From: Planococcus citri
Taxonomy: Eukaryota > Arthropoda > Insecta > Hemiptera > Pseudococcidae
Reading direction: 5' to 3'
NCBI RefSeq assembly: GCF_950023065.1
Contig: NC_088680.1
Location: 40,536,559 to 40,600,558 of the forward strand
DNA: 64,000 nt
Shown: piece by piece, positions 10,043 to 22,576 of the stretch
Numbering within the stretch: the first letter of the stretch is position 1
Layout: every line of letters begins with the position of its first letter
Program-made: the position numbers and the translations under genes
The notes under the pieces: model-generated
What the model saw: only the letters and a program-made list of their open reading frames with translations
What the model was told of the DNA's origin: nothing
The model's database searches: none

Positions 10043-13000
10043 GTAAGTAACTTGCATTATTATTTTTCTATCTACTCTATACGTACTATGTGATAAGTTT
10101 GCACTTTTCAATCGGTTTTTTAATTCACCATCTCTGTAATTTGAGTATCAGGTTGTGAAATTTCGAGTATCGTCGACGAAGAAATCCATATAGCTGGAAA
10201 TAATCTCCATCGAAAGCTAGGTTTGCTCGTAGTCTTTTGTTTTGAATCCGCGATTTGATAATGAAAATGCATTGATAATGTCGACAAATCGGTTTTACAA
10301 TCGTATCGTGGTCGTAATGGATGTGAAATTCGCGTAGATTTGATGAATTTCGTTATACAGACGTTTTTTTCGATTCCTGTGTGAATTTGATAAAGGTTCA
10401 GATTTCATAATCTGTCACCATATTTGTTTGATAATAGTCAATTTTGGTTATTGTCGTATGTTGCAATTCGGTATTCTTGTGATCAGAAGTTTCCCTTCGT
10501 GAACGAGGTATTTTCCATCAGTATTTCCCCAACTTGCCATCGATTCGTTCGATTTAGTTGGAAAAAGTAGTAAATCTTAGCTTTGTTTACAAACTGAAAA
10601 ATCTAGTAATGCAATACAAGAGGTATTTTTCGATGATATTTTTATGATGATTTTGTGAACTTTTTGTAACAATTTTTTCGAATGACTGATTCAAGTACTG
10701 ACATTGTCAATCGATCGATTTAACTAATTCAATACTTACTAAGTAATACGTATCAACGATCGATCGATTGAAGAGATCGTTTTCCAGTTACCTGATCTCA
10801 TGTATGGATTTTTGAATTTTTTGAGTATTTTCAAGTATGTTTGGTAAGATTATCCCTTAAATAAGCCATCTACGTCGTTAATAATGTAGTTTGTCAATTT
10901 GTTTGAATATTTAGGATTTATTTTTTGGTTCACTTTGCCCACTGAGCAATTAGAGAAGCACCGCTGACGTCAGATCTATCGTAAAAATCACTCATCTGGC
11001 TCGTCTTTTACCCTTGCAGATTCTCCATGAAACAATTCAATTCGCCAGGAACTCCAGTCGAAGAGAAAAATTTTGCAATCTCGAATTCAATTCAGTTATT
11101 CGAAGGCAAAATTGAGGCAATTGGAATATGAAATATGTGCAAATATCATCCTCTATATACTTACGTATCTTACCAGTTGTGAAATTTCCACGCCGTTAAA
11201 TTTTAAAAGCCCCGAATGTGCTGTATTGTGTACGCCTAGTAATGTCACATTTCGTTACTAAAGCAGACATATACGCTGGTTAAATTTCGTACAAATCGTT
11301 TCACCGAATGTAATAGAAAAAAATTACCATAAGACGATCGGCTGTGGGGGAAAAAACGGCATCGAATAAATTTTTATTCGTTATTGGTATCGTTTTATGC
11401 GAGATTAATGTACAGTTTTTATCGAACGTCGAATTGAATTGTTTCACATAGATTTTTATAGAAAATGAAATGCATTTACGCAGCGTGTCTTCTCTGCGGG
11501 TAATTTGAACCAATAGCTTTTTCTCGCTTTGACAGCGGGAAATCTCGATGATTGGAATTTACGCTTGTAAAAATCGTGTACTATTTTTCGTCCGGGTACT
11601 TGAAAGTTTGAAAAATTTTCTTCTCGTGTGTACGATCTTTTCTCGAGAATCGAATTAGAAAGATGTATTATTCGAAGCTTTGAAACGTTTTGAGAGCTTT
11701 GAATGCGCTAGCCATGTGAGTGCTTTCTGATTACGTAATTTATGCTCGTTCTTGGTTTTACACGAAAGGGATTTACAGTCGGGATTGCGGTGTAGCTATT
11801 CTGCGATCTTCTAATCATCTCTCGAAATCTACTAATTTCGTATACATTCGACGTTTTACTGTACCTCGATTCGACCAAGTTTAATTAATACGTGATGCAT
11901 GAACAATGCCCTCGAATTTAATCCCCATATATCGGTTTACTCTTCTACCCTCTCTCTGCCCCTTTTTGTATTATAATACGATTAACGTGATTTATATCAA
12001 ACTAAAAAAGGCTTGAAAAAAAAACCACGTCGATATTTGTTATTCCACCGAGTAGATAGGTAGGGTACCTAGACCTACCATACATCGGTGGAACAATTTT
12101 TCTATCAACTTTTTATGTTCGAAAAGCTTTGTAAGCATAAATTTCACGTTTCGTGTGTAGATACAAATGTATCCTACTATATGGAAGCCCAAGGAAAACA
12201 TTTATTATCATATTTTTTGCCTATTTTTATAGGGTATCATGTAAATGTACGATGAGTGCTTGATATTTCCCTGCGTTTTATGCTAAAATGTGACCTCGTA
12301 AGCGAATATTTTTTTTTCATCCCGAATACATCACTATCAATACCAAGTTCTTCGATGGGGTTGTGGAAAAAATTCGCGATGTCCATTGTAAAAAAAAAAA
12401 AAATGGCCAGATGTGTAGAACATTGAAAAATATTGTAAATCCTTGAGCCGAATTTTCGGATCTGTGAAAATGAATTTTTCGTGTCGAATTTGCTCAGGTG
12501 TGGAAAAAAGGGGGTGGTATTAATTTTATATCATCTTGATTTTTTTCATTGATCTTTACTTGATTTTTGAAAGAAAAAAAATCGAGAAAATTCAACATTC
12601 ATCAATCATGTAGGTACCCACTTGAAAGTTTGTTATTTTCTTTTCTTTTTTTTTTTTTTTTTGAATAACTTGATTTCTGAAAAAAAAAGTTTTCCTTTGA
12701 TGAGAATTGTAATCAAAGAACTGTTGCATAATTTTCCATGTGTGACTGATTTTTTTTCATTTATTGAAAAAAAAATCCCAATATGAAGTTTGCATCTGGT
12801 TATAAGATTCCAATATAAGTATACACTCGAATGAAATTTGTATTCCGTTATTTCCATTTTCATATCATCTGTTGAATGAAAAATTCTCCATATGTCATTT
12901 TTCATTTCACTTCAAAATATTATACAGAAATATTCGCGATATGGAAAAATTTTCGTTCGCGATATTATTTCTATTTAAGATGAAAATTTTCTCCTTACCC

Positions 13001-13681
13001 CGTCTTGCTTTTGGCTGACTCTGAGCTTATTTACCATAGGTAAATATGAAATTTTGCATTTAAAAGGAACACTTTATGGAAAGTGGTATAATGATACTGG
13101 TACAGTGCGCTTTATATGCGTCTTATCGATTTGAGTATAACGGTAACGTTAGAATTCTCTCTTTGTTGAATATCGAACGAGTCCTGGTTTGAAAATACTT
13201 ACTGCGAATGTAATTTTGAATGTGTTGGGAATTTTAAAGGTATTTTTGAGTTGGTATTTTGTGAAGAGAAAATATTGAAATGTTTTAATCCAATTTCGTG
13301 TTTCGCGTATAGATGATCGTTTTTATATATAGAATTGCAGTAATTTTGCGAACGAATCGTTCTTGAACGAATTGCTAAGAGAGTATTCTAGGTGAATGGA
13401 TTTTTTTTTCTCTCAAATTATGGATATCTGTAACTGTTTGAGTAATTGGATTTACCCAATCACTTGAGTAGATTCGTGTAAAAATTATTTTTATACGAAT
13501 TTCCGATGTTATGAGCGAATTATTCTCGAATATTTTCACCATTTTTTGCGCCATTCGTATTGAAAAAATGCAGTAGGTACCTGGTACTTCTACCTACTCA
13601 ATATTAGCTTGAAAGATGATGAGAAACTGTTGAACTCGTAATTATTGTTAAATTTCTGTACATTGTAAAACTTCAAACTGT

Positions 13682-15130
13682 TTGCTTTTTAGAATCGATC
13701 CAAGTTTCAGAATGTATCAGATTTTCCGAAATCGCCGAATTCTTCATTTTTTTATCGTCAGGTTGCTAAAATCATTGAATTTTTTAAAATTGTTGAATTT
13801 ATATGAAATTATTGAATTTTTCAAAATAATTCAATATTTTAAAATTTTCCAAGTCTTCAAAACTGCAGATTTTCTAAAATTGACAAATTCTTCAAAACTG
13901 ATTGCGAAACTAAACAATTTTGAAAAATTCTACAATTTGGAAGGATTTGCAAACTCTAACAAATTCTACCCTGAAAAGAATTTACCAATTTCGAAAAAAT
14001 TAATTCTGTAAACTTATTTGCAATTTTTAGAAATTTTAAAATTTTGAAAAATTCAATTACTTTTGAAGAATTAGTCTATTTTTGAAGATTCAACGTTCTG
14101 AAAATTTCGACAACTCTGAAATAAGATGGGTATTGAACGATTTTGAAAAATACATCAATTCTCAGGAATCAAACATGTTGAATTTCTTCTAAATTGTCCA
14201 ATTTTCCAAGGTTTCCTAAACTTATCAAGTTCTTTTTCGCTAATTGTAGAATTTCTTAAAATTTCTAAAGTTTGTTGAATTTTCCAAAGAATTGTTAAAA
14301 TTTTTAAACCTTTAAATTTTCCAAAATCGAAACATTTTTCAAAATTTGTTTCAAAATTTAAAATGATTACCTATAGTTTTCCAAAACTATTTAATTTTTT
14401 AAAAATTGTCAAATTCCTCTCAATTTTAAAAATTGCAAGATTTTTGAAAATCGTTCACGTTTTTTAAAAATTGCAAGATTTTTGAGAATTATTAGGTAAA
14501 GTTTTTAAAATTGGCAAATTCTTTTAAATTGTAGGTACAGGTACTTACATTTTTTCCAGAACTATTCAGTTTCCTGGGATTTTAATTTTCCAAAATTGAC
14601 AAAGATCATTAAAAACCAATGGTATATGAGTATTTAATAAAATCGTTTCATTTTTTAGAATTCGCAAATTCTCCTCAATTGTGAAATTTTTCAAAATTAT
14701 AAAAAATTTTATAGAGCTGTAAGATTTTTTGTTGAAATTTCCAAAACCTTGGATTTTCACAAATTGAAAAATATTAGATTTTCTAAAATTGATTTGATTT
14801 TTCGGAATTATCAATTTTTCCAAAACTGTTGAACTCTTCACATTCGAATTTGACAACTTCTTTTGTTGTAGAATTTTCCAAAAAGTCGAGTTTTTGAAAA
14901 TTTTCAAATTTCACATAATTAATCAAGTAATTACAAACACCCAAAAAAAAAAGTTCTTTAGAAATTATTGACTTTTTAAAAAATTTCCAAATAAAAGTTT
15001 TTGGAAGAATTCTCCATTTTACAAAAGTTTCTGTAAATTTCATTGTTGAATTCGCCAGAGTTTTATCATAATTTCAAAGTGAATCTCAAGCTTTTTAATT
15101 TTTTTTTAAACCTGCAGAATTTATTGTGTT
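13682..15130. repeat. Degenerate AAAATTG/CAATTTT short-unit satellite
   Basis: About 1.4 kb of imperfect, roughly 20-30-base units built from words such as AAAATTGTTGAATTTTTC and AAATTGCAAGATTTTTGA. The base pattern keeps frames open by chance, creating several spurious ORFs on both strands (13682-14011, 14566-15043). No gene is present. Confidence 0.75.
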
Positions 15131-18100
15131 CTGTGAAACTGTGAAGTTCCTGAAACATTTTGAATTTTCAACAACTTCATTGTAATTATCGCTGTGTAAA
15201 GGGATATATGGAGCAACTCTAAAACCTTTTTGAAAGTAACCACCTACACTTTTCTCCCAAATTTTCTCATTTTATATGGATTTTTTTACCCTTCCTTGTC
15301 CAACTGAACTAGAATTTTGAAAATACTCGTATTTTTAGTTAAAAAAAAACCATTCAATCCCACTTTGCTTTTGGTATTTTAGGCCGAAAAATTCCACCGG
15401 TGAAATTATCTCGAACTTAATCGTTCTCGAACAATCCTATACTGCTAAAAAAAATAAGGAAAATTCCTTCGACGGAAAAATAAACACGAAGAACAAACAA
15501 GTCTAGGATTATCTTTTTGCTGGAAAAAAGCTTCGCCATGAAGGGTTGAAATTGAACGACCTCTTTCGTTTCACTAAGTAAGAAACAAATGTTAATGTTT
15601 CATAATATCTTATACGGTGTAAAATATTTAGATATTTTCTGCCGCCTTAGAACCGTTTTCTTTTTTTTTTTACTCGAGCTTTCTCATTTTTCAAATACGT
15701 ACGTGCTAAATATTTATCATTTTCACGTTAGGTTATCGTTTGTGTTGCCTCGATTATTGAAAAAAATGTTTCCGCAGCATCGACATTCTTCGAGCTTTTT
15801 TCCTTTTACAAAAATAAAAAAGCTTCAATTTCCGTACAATCGTCTGGTAAATTATTCGCATCTTTTATAGACAGTCTTACAGTGTTGCCTAATATACAGT
15901 CGCCGGCCTTTGACGTCATTGATGTTGTAAAATTTTCATCAATCCTTTTAATTAATTAGATTATTTTTTTCTCGATTGTTTGTTAACTTATATAATCCTT
16001 GGCAAAAATCTGACGCGGAGGCTCAATGTTTTGATTAAACAATAGCTCGACTCGATTCCTTCGTTTTCGTATACGAAACGCAACCACCAAAACAATATAG
16101 AAAAAAGAACACCTTGTATACTCGTATAGCAGCAAAAACATGTTGCAAACGCGACTCGAAGATTAATGATAATTTTCAAGGAGAACTTCTCCGTTTCCCT
16201 TTGTTTTAACGTTTTATACTTTTACCCTGATACCCTATTGCCCTTTTTACCCTTTCCCTAGACCTATTTTTCTTGCAAGTAATATCGGTCAAGAGTGTGC
16301 TATGCTGCATTCATACGAAGTTTCGATTTTACTGGAAGTGGACGATGGCATAGGGATGGCTGGGATGGCGTCGTCGTCGCTGTGCCGAATTCCCTCAGTA
16401 CGATTGAGAGAATACTGTGAAGTTGACGAGCTTATGTGTGAAAACGTAGCTTTATTTTTAACATGCAAAAGCTTTTACGTTGATATTTGAAACCAAAAAA
16501 AAAGAAGAATGAAAAGCAAAGCGAAAAGAAACGAAGACGATCGAGGTTTTCTGCATAGGGTTTGCAAAATTCTTTTTCTCCTGTGGAGATGATTCTTTGT
16601 GGATACAATCCACGTGTATAAGAAAAACATTCCGTCGATGATTTCTCTCTAATACGAAATGAATTTTGAGTGGGATTTATCTCCGAATTCTGCCCTTTTT
16701 TGTAGTCATCGAAGGTATACCTACATGATATAGGGTGTATGAAAAGCTGTTTATTATTACTTATTGTCGCCTGTGTTTAGTGGGTTGCATATGGAAAATG
16801 TCAAAATTGAGCCAACGTGTCGGATGTTTTTACAGATACGAGTACTACTACGAGATGTCGTCATCTAAGCCATATACCCTGTTACTAGGCTACAAATTGC
16901 CTTAATTATTCACAAGGTATTTGCCGAGGATTACTTTTGACGTGTCACTATATTGCCACTCGTCAAGTTGGCAATTGTATCAGCAAAGGCAAAATGGTGT
17001 TTGTTTTTTTCTGAGCATACGTAAAATGAAAATTGATTCGAAGCTCGTAACTGTACGATACTTTGAGCCGAGTGCTGTCTGTTTACTCGAGTAATTCGTC
17101 GTCTATTTTCATCCTTAATGAAGTTTAAACGACGATGAAAACTTGGCTGAAAAGCTGCGAAACTGCATAAGTCACGTTTTATTGTTCTACGTGCAAGTTG
17201 TTAAAGCGTAGCACGTGGTTCGGTCGTCGATCGTCGATTTAAACCTCGCCCTTTTCCGAAAGGCAAATTAATTGATTAGGTTTCTCGACATCGTAATTCG
17301 TAGCGGATGCAGCATCGATGATGCTCGTTCGTTTCACCAAGACGCAAAAGCGAACGAGAGAGAGCTTTAAATTGAAAAAGTTTTGATTGCTTTTATGTAT
17401 TTTTTTTTTCAAGACGATTGTGAACTAACACGACGTCTTCTTCTTGTGTGTGTATAAGATTAAATGGATTACATATATACCGTATACCGTATACCGCCGT
17501 ATAGAAGGGTAATTTCTACATGGAAAATTAAACAGGCTGTTTTCGAAAAGCTGGGTTAATTAAAAATAGAGAAAGCGGCGTCCTTAAAGCTTTTTTCAAG
17601 TACGACCAATAAAAACGAGCACTTTTTTTTTTCTTTTCTTCTAAATTGATTTTCATCAAGGTTGCTAGATTTTTTCCTGCCCTGTTACACACACAGCGAG
17701 TCGAGCGTGGTCTCGAATTATATCAAGTTTTTGACTACCTCTTGTTGAGGAGAACGAGGCGAATTTTTCTCAACGGATTAAGTTGATTTATTACCCTTTT
17801 TCCGAACGATTTGTATTGTTTTCGAAGGGCGGATGTTGCGTTTTTTACATTGATGAGATTTTCTACTAAAAAGTATGTAGTGTGTAGGAAGGTGTAGGAG
17901 AGGGAGTAGGGTGCAGGGTTCGCGAGCAAGATATACAATATCGAGCTCTGCGTTCACGTTGTACGCGCGTAAACGTTTTGTAATATTTATTGCAGTATTT
18001 TTACAAAGCGTTACGCCGCCGACGAGCTCTCGAAATTGGATTCTTTTTTAAATTACATTCATAAATTAGACGACGATGGAAGAAAATTTTCGGCAAATAG

Positions 18101-18320
18101 TTGCGAGTAAAAATTGATTCGTTTAATTCGCGTTTAAACGATTTATATCGACATAGATTGGTATTATGCGTGTTTCATCAAAAGGATAATTTGTATCGTT
18201 TCGGTGAAAAAGGATGATTTGTTTTGTACGAGTTCGAACTACAGTAATCGAAAAACGTTTTTAACGAGGGTATTCTTTTAGAAAATTGTATCGGGGTGTT
18301 TTATTCGGAGAGAAATTCAA

Positions 18321-21300
18321 ATGGATAATCTGCGACTGATTGAAGAGTTACGAACAAGGTAACCTTATTCTATCCTTTGAGCATATAATTCTTGCTCGAT
18401 GGCATTCCTCACTTGATTACTATCTACCTAATGGAATTGGAAAAAGTACTTCTAGCAATTGACGTGAGCAATGGCATTGCGCGTTGTCGTGATAGAGAAT
18501 CTTAAGTTTTTGCAATTTAAAATTTGAAAAAAAAATAGTACATACATATAAATTGAAATGAACAATCAAACCACAGAAATTAAGCCATCGCATGGACTTT
18601 ATTAATGATGAAATGTAAACTCAATAAAGTCTTTGTCAAATTTGGTTCCATAAACACCTGACTAGGAAATATCGAAATGCACGTACGTAATTATTTTTTT
18701 TTTATACAACTTACAGTTCTGGTTTCGGCATCATCCTCTTCATCTTCGGAAGACGGTAAAGAAGACAACGGCGTCTTTACGGAGATTTCAAAAGTGCCTC
18801 TAGTTGGCCTGGCTGACTCTGCCATGGTCGTCGAAATTTATAAATTTATTATTTAAAGCAAGCTACACGTAACTTAATACAGACAGAAGTCAGAAATAAA
18901 ATGGCGAAAGAAATTAAAGAACCATTGATTTATTTCTCTATTGTTTAAGTCTATCTAATTGGCTGTCAAAGATTCAGCGGTACTTAAATTTTACTTTATT
19001 TTCAAATTCTCACCTCGATTTGGGACAAAAAGGGTAAATTTCCTGGTAATTATGAATTTTGTTTCAGTACTTCAGAACACTGCCACCTATGGCCATTTTC
19101 AATACAAAGTACTCCATCAGTGTATATGACAACAATGACTTCATTTGTTATGAACTCACTTGTACTTATCATCATTTTCAATGTTAAGTATGCAACAATT
19201 TTGCTTTCAATTTCTGAACTGAAAATTGAAAACTTACATTTTTTGGTAAGTTATAACACATTGGAGCCATAAATACGAGTATTATCGTCTCTTGGTAGGG
19301 TTCATGGTATTCAGATCCACCGTGCCTTTCAACCATTTTGCCCTAGATGAGTGAGATGGTTCAATTAAAGTCTGACTATGAAGTACAATTAAGACACAAA
19401 AATAACCTCAAATATGACATGATAATTTCCCTTCTCCTCCCCTCCCCTCTCCTCCTCGCCCAAAAGTTTTGTCTCTGCGAAACGAATGAAAGTTCAAAAA
19501 TATACTTACATTTTCATCGCTGTTCACGCTGACTTCGCGTTCAATGCAGGGTCCTTTCAGGCTCTGGTCATGTGTTGGTGATGGTTCTGGATCTGGTACA
19601 TATCCTGATGGGCCTGGCCTCGATTCTTCGTCTTCATTTGAACCATCTTCAATTTTATACTTACAAAATTCATGTATTAGCGTGCTCCAATAAGGCTTTT
19701 GACGTATTGCGGGTTGCATATTGGTTTGCCTGAACTTTATCAGTTTGGTGGGCATTCTTATCAGTGAGTATCAAAATTTCATATTTTGAGCAATTTTCAC
19801 AATGTGTTTTTGAAATGTAGGTACAGCTTTTATTTAGTTTTTTCTTTAATTTCAAACACTGTTGAACCCTGTAATGGAAAAAGATCCTCTCTTCATCAAG
19901 TTTTAAAGAAGTTGACAAAATGTCTTTGAACTTAAAGAGCGGATCTTTTTCCATCACAGGATTTAACTGTGTTTAAAATTGAAGAAAAAACTAAAAGCTA
20001 TACATTTCAAAAACACCTTGTAAAAATTGCTCAAAATATGAAATTTTGATACTCACTGATAAGAATGCCCACCAAACTGATAAAAGTTCAGGCAAACCGA
20101 TATGCAACCCGCAATACATCAAAAGCCTTATTTATGTGCTTTTTCTCCTACCTATAGAAATGGCAGTACCTATGTACTACCTACCTACTATCATGATAAC
20201 TACTACCTATAGATCAATTATTGGTATCCTTAATTCCTTGCTGATTCCATTAATTGTAGAATGATTTTCACTGCATAATTATTCATTTTACTTGTATTGC
20301 TGTTATTTGTCGAATTTATTTGAATTTGCATATTTTCCACAAGATTTTTCAATCAGTTGATTTCTGTATTTTCATCCCCATTTACAGGTTGTTCAGCATA
20401 ATCGCCATGACTTGTGGTTCTTCTAGTCATTTTTTATGATTATTTTGAAATTAAATGAAAAATAAAATCTCTGCTACCACATAAGAAAGCAAATGTATTC
20501 TAGACAATGTCTAGAATCGTAATATTTATTTACTTCAATCACAAAATAATATTTTATTATTTACATAGGTATCATAATAAACAGTAACCATATATTTCTA
20601 ATGAATGAAATCAGTCAAAAGTTGCTCTAAGGAGCGTTGATGTACAAAATCCTTCAGCTCTTCTTCAAGAATCTCTTCAACTGCAAAATAGTACTCTTGG
20701 AGGAACTTTTTTGTATGTTTGGGATTTCTTTCTTGAGGCAATTGTAGAGATCTGTGACTCATATTATCTCTCTTGTTACCTCTTTGATGGAAGTGAATCA
20801 CTCTGTCTCAGATAGCTATGTGGTCTTTAAATAGTTCTTGTATTTGGGTATCTGCATCACTAGTTTTTTGCCCCTCTGCTCCTGGTTTTCGTGGTTTACC
20901 AAATCTAAGAACCCATCCTTATCTTTTGGAATTTTCAAATGCGGGTAGCTCCGGTTCCAATTGCTATTGCCACTGAAATGTTTTTAAAATTTCATTCTTG
21001 TGTCTGAAGGGCTGTACACGGATGATGACAGAATCAGTGTTGTCTTTTATACAACCCAATGAAAATCTGTTTGAATTTAAAGAATTAGAAAGAGTATGAA
21101 GACGAGTTGAAATTGTAAAAAAAAAATCATAGTTGTATAGCTCTTGAGAGGCAAGAAATAATACATAAGTATATATGTATGTAGGTACCTATCAGGAAAT
21201 TTTGTTGTTTTTTTTCAAAAAAAAATATATATTTTCAAACATTTTTGTTTTCAGCGAAAATACTATCAACAAATTTTTTGAATGACTTTTTGGCCATTTT

Positions 21301-22576
21301 CAAAATGTTTTGCCTTATCATTGTTGGTTGGAAAGTGAAAGAAAATCCTTCATTGACCAATAAAGCACAAATGTAAAAAAATTCATAATTTTCTCCTTTG
21401 ATAGCAAAAATTTGCGAAGTATAGAAATTTTGAAGTCTTTTGTGTTTTATTGGGTAAGGAGGGGAATTTTTTTCAACTTATGTGCCATAAATATGTACCA
21501 TGAAAGTATGGTGGAATTGCGTTGAAGTCATTTTTGAAAATTTTTACTGGTAGCCTATTTTCAGCTGAACGTAACTATCTTTGAGAAAATATTTTTTTTT
21601 AAACAAAAAATGCTGTTGTAATTTTTAAATGCAAGTATTTCATGCATCAGCATCAAGAGCTATAATTGTGATTTTTTTTTCAAAATTTGAACTCGTTGTC
21701 TTCATACTGTTTTTAAATTATTGGAATTGAGATTTATTTTTTTATACGTTTTTAAAAGTGGTAACATCGATTTTGCCATCATGAGTGGATAGTCCTTTTA
21801 TAGTAGAATGACTATTGGAACTGAAGCTATCCCCGAAATGAAAAAATAAAGGTTGACTGGTAATGATAAATTGATCAAAAAACGAAGTCTATGTCTAGGA
21901 AATGAAAATATAACAAAGTATCCAAATTGAGTGAATAGGTCACATCTTAGGTAGGTACTTTGTTATGTTTCTGTTTCCCAAAAATAGACTTAGTTTTTTA
22001 CCAATATATCAATACCCAGTAACTTTTATTTTTCATTTCGGTTGTTTAGGCTGCTTATATTTTTCATTTCAACTTAATACCAAAGAAAGCAACCTTCTTT
22101 AATACTTCTTTGGCTAGTTCTTCTGTTACTATTTTGATTTTTAATTTGATAACATTTGTGATACAAACCCCCCTCCCCTCCCCCGTCTTGAAATTTGAAG
22201 GGAATACAAATCGATCCTCTCTGATTTTTATAATTCAATATTTTCTGGTTTCTCCTATTTAGTTTAGGGAATATGTAATATATATATACATCCTTGTTTC
22301 ATAGAACATTTTGTATTTTAATATGAACCTTACTAGTATTTGAGGGAAACTTATTTATACCTATTTTCACCTTGTGCCTTGCACAGTCATCATCATTCAA
22401 AGCCCAATTCAGCTGGCTCATATTTTCAAAATACATATCAACAAACACAAAAGGTATGGGATACGCTCCGTGGACTTACACAAGATGAAGCGAATAAAAC
22501 TCGGCCAAAGTACGATTTCCAGCTACTGATAGAGGAAGTAGTACGTTACTATCGAATTAATGTAGCCACTAATTAA
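18321..22576 (+). CDS. Possible small two-exon gene nested in PC2 intron, same strand
   Basis: The 3' part is convincing: after acceptor CCTTGCACAG (ending 22386) an exon runs 22387-22576, encoding 62 residues that begin HHHSKPNSAGSYFQ, include VWDTLRGLTQDEANKTRPKY and end with TAA; AATAAA follows at about 22592. Its acceptor is phase 2. A matching start exon may be 18321-18359, where ATGGATAATCTG begins MDNLRLIEELRT and ends at donor AG|GTAACC, also phase 2. Joining them gives 75 residues. The pairing over a 4-kb intron is a guess; extra exons may lie between. I do not recognise the family. It could instead be an alternative 3' end of another transcript. Confidence 0.4.
18598..18603 (-). terminator. 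Polyadenylation signal overlapping stop codon
   Basis: AATAAA on the minus strand shares its first bases with the TAA of the 56-aa gene (18602-18604), implying a 3' UTR of only a few tens of bases. Confidence 0.55.
18602..18825 (-). CDS. Small acidic protein gene, 56 aa, complete, 2 exons, nested in PC2 intron
   Basis: Exon 1 is 18825-18715: ATG (context GACCATGG), 37 codons, then donor ACT|GTAAGT. Exon 2 is 18661-18602: acceptor TTTCCTAG, 19 codons, then TAA. The 53-base intron is phase 0. The protein begins MAESARPTRGTFEISV, has a strongly acidic middle (SSEDEEDDAE) and ends SGVYGTKFDKDFIEFTFHH. Codon use and splice sites look genuine. A polyadenylation signal AATAAA (18598-18603) overlaps the stop codon. 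I do not recognise the family. It lies antisense to PC2 and has a TATAAA-like word just upstream, too close to the ATG to be trusted as promoter. It could be a functional micro-gene or a retained fragment of a longer gene; completeness favours the former. Confidence 0.6.
19510..19755 (-). CDS. Coding exon of unknown gene or transposon ORF
   Basis: An open frame from ATG 19755 runs 82 codons to a good donor AAT|GTAAGT (19509). It starts MPTKLIKFRQTNMQPAIRQK and continues into an acidic P/S-rich linker (NEDEESRPGPSGYVPDPEP) of the kind often seen in transposon-encoded proteins. The first about 22 codons lie in the left arm of the inverted repeat 19689-20132, so the 5' end is duplicated in opposite orientation. 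No downstream exon in phase was found; it does not splice in frame to the 18.8-kb gene. Function unknown. Confidence 0.4.
19689..20132. repeat. Inverted repeat (fold-back), arms about 200 bases
   Basis: The left arm starting AATAAGGCTTTTGACGTATT pairs with the right arm ending AATACATCAAAAGCCTTATT, and pairing continues inward through the CCTGTAATGGAAAAAGATCC / GGATCTTTTTCCATCACAGG blocks to a short loop near 19900-19930. A transcript of either strand would form a long hairpin. Confidence 0.85.
20598..20920 (-). pseudogene. Coding remnant interrupted by one TGA
   Basis: Read on the minus strand after a possible acceptor near 20918, the frame encodes RFGKPRKPGAEGQKTSDADT, an acidic/amphipathic stretch, then a TGA at 20808-20810, and then continues open for 69 more codons (HFHQRGNKRDNMSHRS, FLQEYYFAVEEILEEELKDF) to TAG at 20598-20600. 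Composition on both sides of the TGA is protein-like. Family not recognised; possibly related to the nearby exon at 19510-19755, since both are minus-strand and close. Most likely a decayed gene or transposon ORF. Confidence 0.4.

Noticed and set aside
13682..15043. Several 60-113-codon ORFs on both strands
   Set aside because: They arise from a degenerate AATTTT/AAAATT satellite that avoids stops by composition; translations are K/N/F/I-rich with no domain.
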